Shown here in pieces: positions 24,480-30,180 of a DNA stretch of 30,180 nt. How positions within the stretch are numbered: position 1 is the stretch's first letter; the number at the start of each line of letters is the position of its first letter. The position numbers and the translations under genes are program-made. The DNA lies in contig CAUEUD010000016.1 of NCBI GenBank assembly GCA_959020865.1, forward strand, positions 1-30,180. Reading direction: 5' to 3'. Source of the stretch: Eubacterium limosum. Lineage in GTDB: Bacteria; Bacillota; Clostridia; Eubacteriales; Eubacteriaceae. The notes beneath the pieces were generated by a model. That model saw nothing but the letters and a program-made list of their open reading frames with translations. It made no database searches and was not told the origin of the DNA.

Positions 24480-24508
24480 TTGAGCAGGCAGTGGTTTTCG
24501 GGTATAAT
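24480..24508 (+). promoter_or_regulatory. Promoter of the phosphoglucomutase gene
   Basis: TTGAGC (24480-24485), 17 bp, then TATAAT (24503-24508), about 50 nt before the start codon. Confidence 0.7.
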
Positions 24509-24559
24509 AAGATCATGTAACCGAAATCAATCATTTAAAATCATATAAGGAGGAACACA

Positions 24560-26263
24560 ATGGGCTACAAAGAAGTATATCAATTATGGAAAGATTATCC
24601 GGAGCTGAACGCAGACCTGCGGGCTGAGCTTGAAGCAATGACCGACGAGGGTGAAATCGAGGACCGTTTTTACCAGGACCTTGAATTTGGCACTGGCGGG
24701 ATGCGCGGTAAAATCGGCGCGGGCATTAACCGGATGAACGTTTATATTGTGGCAAAGGCGACCTATGGACTGGGCAAATACCTGCTGGGGGCAGACCCCA
24801 AAAATGCTGAAAAGGGTGTTGCCATCGCCTTTGACTCCAGAAATAAATCGGCTGAATTCGCGCAGACTGCCGCGCGCGTGCTGGCGGCCATGGGCGTTCA
24901 GGCCTACCTGTTTGAAAGCCTGAGACCGACACCGGTGCTGTCCTTTACCGTGCGCCACGTGGGCGCTGCTGGTGGGATTGTCATCACCGCTTCCCACAAC
25001 CCCAAGGAGTACAACGGCTATAAGGTCTACGGCCCCGACGGCGGCCAGATGGTTTCTCCGGCGGCTGACGAGCTGGTGGCTGAGATTGAAAAAATCGACA
25101 ATTATTTTGATATTCCGCTGGCTAATATGCAGACAGCTGTGGAAGACGGCATGATCCAGATCATCGGCAGAGAAGTGGACGACGCTTACGCCGCTGCGGT
25201 CGAAAAAGTGGTAAAGGCGAACCCGGGCAGCGACTTAAAGGTGATTTACACGCCCATCCACGGCAGCGGCAATATGCCGGTGCGCCGTGTGCTGGATGAC
25301 CTCGGCTATAAAAATGTGACGGTGGTGGCCGAGCAGGAACAGCCGGACGGCAATTTCCCGACAGTTTCCTATCCAAATCCCGAGGAGCGGTCAGTGTTCA
25401 ACATTGCCATGGAAATGCCTGAAGCCAGAGATGTGGATATCATCATCGGCACCGACCCGGACTGCGACCGTGTGGGCGTGGTCGGCCGCAACGCAGAGGG
25501 TGAGTTTGTGGTCTTTACCGGAAACCAGACCGGCGCGCTGCTGGTGGACTATTTCCTCAAGACCCGCACCGAGCTGCCAGACAACAAGGTTGTGATCAAG
25601 ACCATTGTCACCAGCGAGCTGGGCGGCATCGTGGCTAAATCCCACGGGGCTGAGGTGGTGGATGTGCTCACCGGCTTTAAATACATCGGCGAACATATGA
25701 CAGAATATGAAAAGACCGGCGAAAAGACCTTTGCCTTTGGCTATGAAGAAAGCTATGGCTATCTGGCAGGCAGCTATGCCCGCGACAAGGACGCTGTGCT
25801 GGCCTCCGCACTGGTCTGCGAGATGGCGGATTACTATAAAAAACAGGGGATGACCCTGTACGATGCTCTGGAAGGACTGTACCAGAAATTCGGCTACTTT
25901 ATCGAGGGCATCCAGTCCATGACGCTGGAGGGCATCGAGGGCAAGAAGCAGATTGAAAATATCATGGAAAAATTCCGTGCCCACCATTTCGACGCCTTTG
26001 CGGATGAAAAGCTGGTGACCTATAATGACTACCAGTCTAAGGAAAGCCTGGACAGGGCAACCGGCGAAAAATCGGCCATTGACCTGCCAAAATCCAATGT
26101 GCTCAAATTTGTCTTTAACGAAAATTCCTGGTACGCCCTCAGACCTTCGGGCACTGAGCCGAAGCTGAAGGTTTACTACTCGGTAACCGGCAGGAGCCGC
26201 GAGGGCGCAGAGGAAAAAATGGAAATTTTAAGAAAAGCGGTTAATGAAATTATCGAGGCCTGA
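24560..26263 (+). CDS. Phosphoglucomutase / phosphomannomutase (alpha-D-phosphohexomutase)
   Basis: This 567-residue enzyme moves phosphate between C1 and C6 of a hexose. All four active-site motifs are present: the phosphoserine loop TASHNP (Ser145), the metal site DPDCDR (299-304), the sugar-binding GYEESYGYL, and the phosphate-binding RPSGTEPK near the C-terminus. Length and the FGTGGMRGKIGAG start match the long PgcA/PGM2-like type. AAGGAGGA precedes the ATG, with a good promoter upstream. It lies 254 nt after galU with a repeat between, and the two enzymes act in sequence towards UDP-glucose. The exact substrate preference (Glc or Man) cannot be read from sequence alone. Confidence 0.95.
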   Translation: MGYKEVYQLWKDYPELNADLRAELEAMTDEGEIEDRFYQDLEFGTGGMRGKIGAGINRMNVYIVAKATYGLGKYLLGADPKNAEKGVAIAFDSRNKSAEFAQTAARVLAAMGVQAYLFESLRPTPVLSFTVRHVGAAGGIVITASHNPKEYNGYKVYGPDGGQMVSPAADELVAEIEKIDNYFDIPLANMQTAVEDGMIQIIGREVDDAYAAAVEKVVKANPGSDLKVIYTPIHGSGNMPVRRVLDDLGYKNVTVVAEQEQPDGNFPTVSYPNPEERSVFNIAMEMPEARDVDIIIGTDPDCDRVGVVGRNAEGEFVVFTGNQTGALLVDYFLKTRTELPDNKVVIKTIVTSELGGIVAKSHGAEVVDVLTGFKYIGEHMTEYEKTGEKTFAFGYEESYGYLAGSYARDKDAVLASALVCEMADYYKKQGMTLYDALEGLYQKFGYFIEGIQSMTLEGIEGKKQIENIMEKFRAHHFDAFADEKLVTYNDYQSKESLDRATGEKSAIDLPKSNVLKFVFNENSWYALRPSGTEPKLKVYYSVTGRSREGAEEKMEILRKAVNEIIEA

Positions 26264-26273
26264 GGACAGAGCA

Positions 26274-26322
26274 GCGCCCGGAATCCTGAGCATTAGGTTT
26301 TTGGGATTTCGGGAGGCTTTCT
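26274..26322 (+). terminator. GGGATTTCGGGAGG-type terminator
   Basis: GCCCGGAATCC (from 26276) pairs with GGGATTTCGGGAGGC (26303-26317), followed by TTTCTC. It lies between the phosphoglucomutase and AIM24-like genes. Confidence 0.65.
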
Positions 26323-26341
26323 CACAGAATAGGAGTAAAAA

Positions 26342-27028
26342 ATGAAATATGAAATTATCGGCGATACCCTGCCAGTCGTTGAGCTTGTGCTGGACAAGGG
26401 CGAGCAGATTTACACAGAGTCTGGCGGTATGTCCTGGATGGACCCCTGCTTTGAGATGGAAACCAGTACCAGGGGCGGCGCGCTGAAGGCCATCAAGAGA
26501 AGCTTCAGCGGGAACTCGCTGTTTCTGACCACTTATACCTGCCAGGCGGATAAAGGACGGATTGCCTTTTCAGCCTCTTTCCCGGGCAACATCCGGGCTG
26601 TGCACCTGGAGGCGGGACAGTCCATCATCTGTGCCAAAACAGCCTTTTTGGTGGCTGAGGAATCTGTGGACTTCTCCATTTTCTTTAAGAAAAGCGTAAA
26701 GACCGGCGTTTTTGGCGGCGCGGGCTTTATTCTCCAGAAGCTCACAGGGCCGGGCCTTGTTTTCCTTGAGCTCAACGGCACCACGGTTGAGTACACCCTG
26801 GAACCGGGCCAGCAGCTCAACGTGGATCAGGGGCACATCGCGGTCTTTGAGGAAAAAGTTAACTTTGACGTCACCCAGGTAAAGGGTGCCAAAAACATCC
26901 TGTTCAGCGGCGAGGGCCTGTTCTTTGCCACGCTGACCGGCCCAGGGCGGGTCGTGCTTCAGAGCATGCCGGTGGACAAGCTGGCCAAAGCGCTGATCCC
27001 CTATATGCCGACCAGCACCAGCAGTTAG
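26342..27028 (+). CDS. AIM24 / TIGR00266 family protein
   Basis: This 228-residue beta-rich protein has the family pattern: VELVLDKGEQIYTESGGMSWMD at the N-terminus, SFSGNSLFLTTYTC, AFSASFPGNIRAVHLEAGQS, and GEGLFFATLTGPGRVVLQSMP near the C-terminus. The fold is a repeated beta-prism; the bacterial role is unknown (the yeast relative Aim24 is mitochondrial). No signal peptide or membrane span is seen. AATAGGAGT precedes the ATG. The family assignment is firm but no reaction can be given. Confidence 0.9.
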   Translation: MKYEIIGDTLPVVELVLDKGEQIYTESGGMSWMDPCFEMETSTRGGALKAIKRSFSGNSLFLTTYTCQADKGRIAFSASFPGNIRAVHLEAGQSIICAKTAFLVAEESVDFSIFFKKSVKTGVFGGAGFILQKLTGPGLVFLELNGTTVEYTLEPGQQLNVDQGHIAVFEEKVNFDVTQVKGAKNILFSGEGLFFATLTGPGRVVLQSMPVDKLAKALIPYMPTSTSS

Positions 27029-27082
27029 AGGAATCCGATAGAATTTTTATGAGAGATGCAGAGTGCTCGGGAGAGGATTTTT

Positions 27083-27153
27083 AATGGAGAATGTAGAATT
27101 GAGAATGGAGAATTATAGGAACAATTCTACATTTAATTTTTCATTCTCCATTT
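27083..27153. repeat. Collapsed heptad-armed element, copy 10 (B flavour)
   Basis: The left arm has TGGAGAA, TAGAATT and TGGAGAA units and the right arm reads TTTTTCATTCTCCATT. The usual GGAACAA follows the left arm, but both inner hairpins are gone. An open frame of 69 codons crosses it and is not a gene. Confidence 0.7.
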
Positions 27154-27206
27154 GTATAGCCTCTTTCTTTAACTTTAACGATTTTTTAAATTTGTCTAAA
27201 ATGCAA

Positions 27207-27242
27207 GAGTCCATCCCTTTGCGGGGATGGATTCTTTTGTTT
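27207..27242 (+). terminator. Rho-independent terminator
   Basis: AGTCCATCCC (27208-27217) pairs with GGGGATGGATT across a TTTGC loop, followed by CTTTTGTTTTT. It closes the AIM24-like gene. Its T tract overlaps the next promoter's -35 box. Confidence 0.8.
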
Positions 27243-27265
27243 TTATCCGGGCGGTGTGGTAAAAT
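27237..27265 (+). promoter_or_regulatory. Promoter of the NeuD-like gene
   Basis: TTGTTT (27237-27242), 17 bp, then TAAAAT (27260-27265) with a TGG extended -10. Confidence 0.55.
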
Positions 27266-27298
27266 GAAGTAAATGAAGGAAAGGAAAAGTGTGCGGAA

Positions 27299-27928
27299 AT
27301 GAGAGAAATGGTGGTTATTGGGACAGGCCTTGCGGGCAGAGTGATCGCGGACGCGCTCACTGAGCCGGATTACACCCTGGCCGGTTTTTTGTATACGGGT
27401 GACGCGCCGCCGGAGGATTTCTCTTATCCGGTGCTGGGAAGCTTTGAGGAGGCGGAACGCTTTGCGGGCCGCGGTCGTTGCTTTATCGTCGCGGAGGAAA
27501 ATTTAAAGGAGCGCGAGGCTTTGATGCAGGCGTTTCCGCTGCTTGATTACGAGCCTGTGATCCATCCGGCGGCTTATGTGTCCAGGAGCGCGTCGGTGGG
27601 CCCCGGCGCCTATATCGGGGCTGGCGCCATCGTGGGAGCGGGCGCTATGATCGGGGGATGTGTCTTTATTGGCGAGGGCAGCATCGTCGGCGCCATGAGT
27701 CAGATTGCGCCTTACTGCCAGGTGCTGGCCCGGGTGAACATTGGCAGCCAGGTTATTGTTGAGCCCCGCACCTTTATCGGCCACAGCGCCACGCTCAAGG
27801 ATAAGATTACCATTGCCGCAGGCACAGTGATTCAAACAGGCGAGATTGTGGTAAAAGACATGGTGATGAAAATGGTCTACAAACGCGGAGCTTGGATTTA
27901 TAAGGAGAATGGGCCGGGGGAGCGGTAG
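27299..27928 (+). CDS. NeuD-like sugar O-acyltransferase (left-handed beta-helix)
   Basis: This 209-residue protein has an N-terminal nucleotide-binding-like segment (VVIGTGLAGRVIADAL), then a hexapeptide-repeat beta-helix (about 85-200) with YIGAGAIVGAGAMIGGCVFIGEG-type triplets, and HPAAYVSRSASVGPG at the junction. This is the NeuD/PglD arrangement of acetyl-CoA-dependent transferases that modify nucleotide sugars or glycans. The usual catalytic His of the family is not obvious: the expected spot reads SQIAPYCQV, where relatives often have a His. The sugar substrate cannot be named, and no sialic acid or bacillosamine genes are nearby. The start is ATG 27299, with GGAAAGGAAAAG upstream at a longer than usual distance. 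Confidence 0.78.
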   Translation: MREMVVIGTGLAGRVIADALTEPDYTLAGFLYTGDAPPEDFSYPVLGSFEEAERFAGRGRCFIVAEENLKEREALMQAFPLLDYEPVIHPAAYVSRSASVGPGAYIGAGAIVGAGAMIGGCVFIGEGSIVGAMSQIAPYCQVLARVNIGSQVIVEPRTFIGHSATLKDKITIAAGTVIQTGEIVVKDMVMKMVYKRGAWIYKENGPGER

Positions 27929-27972
27929 AGGAAAGCTGAGAGCCTGAGGCGAAGTGTCAGGAAGCGGTTTTT

Positions 27973-28100
27973 GAGTTGAAAGTGGAATGTCGAAAGTGGA
28001 AAGTTTAGGAACAAATGCGCTGTGCGCATTTGATTTATAATCAAATTGGCGGCGCCAATTTGTACAGTCACTTTCCACCTTCCACCTTCCACCTTCCACC
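27973..28100. repeat. Heptad-armed double-hairpin element, copy 11 (C flavour)
   Basis: The left arm (27973-28005) is built from TTGAAAG/TGGAAAG-like units and the right arm (28066-28100) from three or four CCTTCCA units, an expansion. Hairpins are CAAATGCGC-tgt-GCGCATTTG (28012-28032) and CAAATTGGC-ggc-GCCAATTTG (28042-28062). Confidence 0.87.
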
Positions 28101-28123
28101 CGGCAAATTTGTGAAGGAATACC

Positions 28124-29656
28124 ATGAAAAGAACAAAAGAATCAACAGATTCCAAACTTGTGGTCAGCGCCTGCCTTGCCGGCATACCCTGCCGGTACGA
28201 CGGCCGCGACAACCTGGTGCCGGAGCTCAGGGCGCTGGTGGAGGACGGAAAGGCAGTGACCATTTGCCCGGAATGCCTGGGCGGACTGGAAATTCCCCGA
28301 AAACCCTGTGAAATTAGGGTAGTCAAAGGGGAAAGGAAAGTGTATAATGTAAAAAATGAAGATTTAACGAACGCCTTTGAAAAAGGGGCGGAAAAAGCGT
28401 TATCCCTTGCCAGGAAGGCGGGCGCGCGGCTGGCGGTGCTCAAGGCTAAGAGCCCCTCCTGCGGGTGCGGCTGTGTCTATGACGGCAGTTTCCATAAACG
28501 GCTGGTGCCTGGAAATGGCATAACAGCGGAGCTGTTCCTGCAAAACGGCCTGACGGTCATGACAGAGCAGGAGTGGCTGATGCAAAAATTTAAGGAGGAA
28601 TCCATTATGGAGAAAAAGATTAATTTAGGCATTGTATTCGGTGGACAGTCTGGCGAACATGAGGTGTCACGCGCCTCGGCCTGCAATGTCATTGAAGTGA
28701 TTGACAAAGAAAAATACGATATTACCCTGATCGGCATCACCAAAGACGGTGACTGGAAGGTCTACACAGGGGACTATAAAAACATTAAGGACGGCTCCTG
28801 GGAGCAGGATACGGACAAAATCCACGCGGATTTTTCCATTTTCCACGATCCCATTATTCAGGATGTGGATGTGTTCTTCCCGGTGCTTCACGGACCAATG
28901 GGCGAGGACGGCACCATCCAGGGCCTCTTTGAGCTGATGAACAAGCCTTATGTGGGCTGCGGTGTGCTGGCTTCCGCTGCCGGCATGGACAAGGTGGCCT
29001 CCAAAATGCTTTTCGAGAGCGCTGGCATCCCAGTGGGCCCATATGTTTACTTCAAACGCAGAGACTGGGAAAAGGATCCGGACCGCATCATCGACGACAT
29101 CGCAGGCCGGGGCTTCCCGGTATTTATCAAGCCCTCCAACATGGGCTCCAGCGTCGGCATCAGCAAGGCGCATAATCAGGAAGAATTCATCGACGGCGTC
29201 AACGAAGCGCTCCGCTACGACAATAAAATCGTGGTGGAAGGCTTCCTGAACGCACGGGAAATCGAGTGTGCGGTTCTGGAAGAAAACGGTGAGATCAAAG
29301 CAGCGATCCCCGGCGAAGTGGTTGCCTCCAAGGAATTTTACGATTATGAAGCGAAATACAGCGACAACCAGGACTCCAAAATCGTGATTCCCGCACAGAT
29401 CAGCGACGCTTTGCTCGAAAAAATCCGCGAGTATGCCATCAAGGCCTTTGAGGTGATTGACGGCAGCGGCCTCAGCCGTGTGGACTTCTTTGTGACCCGC
29501 GCGACCTACAACATTTATATCAATGAAATCAACACCATGCCCGGCTTTACCAATATCAGCATGTACCCGAAAATGTGGGAAAACATGGGCGTTTCCTACG
29601 CTGAGCTGGTTGAAAAGCTGATCCAGGGCGCTGCGGTTAAGCGTGTCAACAACTAA
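28124..29656 (+). CDS. ddl: DUF523 domain fused in frame to D-alanine-D-alanine ligase
   Basis: This open frame gives a 510-residue protein. Residues 10-155 are a DUF523 domain with Cys motifs (CLAGIPCRYDG, CPECLGGLEIPR, KSPSCGCG). From Met162 a complete D-Ala-D-Ala ligase follows: GIVFGGQSGEHEVS, HGPMGEDGTIQG, the ATP-grasp FIKPSNMGSSVGISK and the metal-binding INEINTMPG. Ddl makes the dipeptide for peptidoglycan precursors. AAGGAGG (28592-28598) lies 8 nt before ATG 28607, inside the frame, so Ddl can be made alone as 349 residues. One extra A in the AAAAA run at about 28584-28588 would create a TAA overlapping this ribosome site, the usual two-gene layout. So the fusion may be real or may come from a one-base loss. 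GAAGGA precedes ATG 28124. Confidence 0.88.
   Translation: MKRTKESTDSKLVVSACLAGIPCRYDGRDNLVPELRALVEDGKAVTICPECLGGLEIPRKPCEIRVVKGERKVYNVKNEDLTNAFEKGAEKALSLARKAGARLAVLKAKSPSCGCGCVYDGSFHKRLVPGNGITAELFLQNGLTVMTEQEWLMQKFKEESIMEKKINLGIVFGGQSGEHEVSRASACNVIEVIDKEKYDITLIGITKDGDWKVYTGDYKNIKDGSWEQDTDKIHADFSIFHDPIIQDVDVFFPVLHGPMGEDGTIQGLFELMNKPYVGCGVLASAAGMDKVASKMLFESAGIPVGPYVYFKRRDWEKDPDRIIDDIAGRGFPVFIKPSNMGSSVGISKAHNQEEFIDGVNEALRYDNKIVVEGFLNAREIECAVLEENGEIKAAIPGEVVASKEFYDYEAKYSDNQDSKIVIPAQISDALLEKIREYAIKAFEVIDGSGLSRVDFFVTRATYNIYINEINTMPGFTNISMYPKMWENMGVSYAELVEKLIQGAAVKRVNN
28592..28609 (+). promoter_or_regulatory. Internal ribosome site and start codon for Ddl
   Basis: AAGGAGG (28592-28598), 8-nt gap, ATG (28607-28609). 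It gives a normal-length ligase starting MEKKINLGIVFGG. Confidence 0.8.
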
Positions 29657-29679
29657 TTGCAGATTATTTAAGAAAATCC

Positions 29680-29708
29680 TTGAAAAATAAAGCCATAAAT
29701 GATTTAAT
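29680..29708 (+). promoter_or_regulatory. Promoter of the DUF1934 gene
   Basis: TTGAAA (29680-29685), 17 bp, then TTTAAT (29703-29708) with a TGA extended -10. The roughly 105-nt leader that follows contains the hairpin CTGCTG-tg-CAGCAG (about 29770-29783) and a possible GAAGC/GCTTC pairing. Confidence 0.65.
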
Positions 29709-29818
29709 AGAGACACTAAAGTTAAAAGTGTACAAAGCGCGAAGCAAGGTGCCTCCGGGTAGCGGCTTCCTGCTGTGCAGCAGCCTGAAAAGTTTGTAAC
29801 GATTCGGAGGTGATTGTT

Positions 29819-30180
29819 GTGACAGATGATGAAAGAAAAAAAGTATGGCTTTCGATTACTGGAATCGTGAGCGATCAGCACCGTAATGAGGATAAGATGG
29901 AGTTTTCAACCGAAGGCGATATGTATAAGGAAAAAAACATCTCTTGTCTGACCTATAAAGAATCTGAGGTCTCCGGCATGGAGGGCACCACCACCACTGT
30001 GAAGGTGGAGGGCGGTAAGATTTCCGTGATCCGCCTGGGCTCAGTCAACTCTCTCATGGAATTTGAAGAAGGCAAGCGCAATGTGACGCTCTATTCCACC
30101 CCCTATGGCGACATTGCCATGGGCATCTTTACCAAGGGCGTGAACATCGCCTACAACGACCGGAAGGACCCGGTCAATGT
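29819..30180 (+). CDS. DUF1934 family protein (cut by right edge)
   Basis: About 120 residues are visible from GTG 29819, with CGGAGGTG as ribosome site. The family pattern is clear: WLSITGIVSD, FSTEGDMYKEKNISCLTYKESEVSGMEGTTTTVKV, then VIRLGSVNSLMEFEEGK, STPYGDIAMGIFTKGVNI. DUF1934 proteins (YwiB-like) are small beta-barrels of unknown role, often encoded next to arginyl-tRNA synthetase in Firmicutes; the gene to the right could be argS, but it is not in the window. Probably only 20-30 residues are missing. Confidence 0.88.
   Translation, partial: MTDDERKKVWLSITGIVSDQHRNEDKMEFSTEGDMYKEKNISCLTYKESEVSGMEGTTTTVKVEGGKISVIRLGSVNSLMEFEEGKRNVTLYSTPYGDIAMGIFTKGVNIAYNDRKDPVN

Noticed and set aside
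27063..27272. Small + strand open frame of 69 codons
   Set aside because: It spans a collapsed repeat and a terminator, and its composition is that of the repeat.
209..28100. CRISPR array
   Set aside because: The repeats are kilobases apart, self-complementary and variable; there are no spacers of regular length and no cas genes.
29727..29815. T-box or tRNA-like leader before DUF1934
   Set aside because: GGGTAGCGG resembles part of a T-box or D-loop, but the conserved T-box sequence and a terminator/antiterminator pair are missing.
28667..29881. 404-codon minus-strand open frame over ddl
   Set aside because: It is a shadow of the ligase gene; its sequence shows no known motif and it runs through the downstream promoter.

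Overview
The window looks like chromosome from a low-to-mid-GC Gram-positive anaerobe of the Clostridia. The Eubacteriaceae (Eubacterium limosum-like) is my best guess, but this is inference from gene content and style, not a database match. Supporting signs are strong AGGAGG-type ribosome binding sites, several TTG starts, U-tract hairpin terminators, and a Gram-positive type IV pilus (T4P) cluster with a fused PilM-PilN protein.

Layout. Positions 1-12454 hold a T4P locus, all on the + strand. It starts with the tail of an unidentified gene, then two prepilins, the prepilin peptidase (pilD), a small four-helix-bundle gene, the inner-membrane platform protein (pilC), a PilM-PilN fusion and a PilO-like protein. 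After a 530-bp gene-free stretch comes a tight run of minor pilins of the PilV/GspI, PilX/GspK and PilW/GspJ types plus two more prepilins, the last one frameshifted. Positions 12559-13335 hold a MntA/HepT (MNT-HEPN) toxin-antitoxin pair whose HEPN toxin gene is frameshifted. Positions 13342-15937 hold a divergent pair, an XRE regulator and a DUF3987 protein, separated by a strong inverted-repeat operator. A membrane diguanylate cyclase (Cache-PAS-GGDEF) follows and could feed c-di-GMP control of the pili.

From about 18000 onward the genes are mostly housekeeping: nicotinate phosphoribosyltransferase, a Sua5-type tRNA threonylcarbamoyl-adenosine enzyme, an Uma2-family nuclease (- strand), RpiB, a UDP-glucose dehydrogenase homologue that lacks its catalytic residues, GalU, a phosphoglucomutase, an AIM24/TIGR00266 protein, a NeuD-like acyltransferase, a DUF523 domain fused in frame to D-alanine-D-alanine ligase, and a DUF1934 gene cut by the right edge. 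GalU and phosphoglucomutase together make UDP-glucose for the cell envelope.

The most striking feature is not a gene. About ten copies of a roughly 125-bp intergenic element are scattered through the 30 kb. Each has long outer arms built from 7-nt units and two inner hairpins. Arm and hairpin sequences differ between copies, but both sides change together so pairing is kept. Three arm 'flavours' exist, with hybrids. One copy appears split by the four-helix-bundle gene. A second recurrent family is a terminator-like inverted repeat built on GGGATTTCGGGAGG. Two genes (a pilin and hepT) carry single-base frame disruptions and the DUF523-Ddl fusion could be a third, so base accuracy deserves checking.
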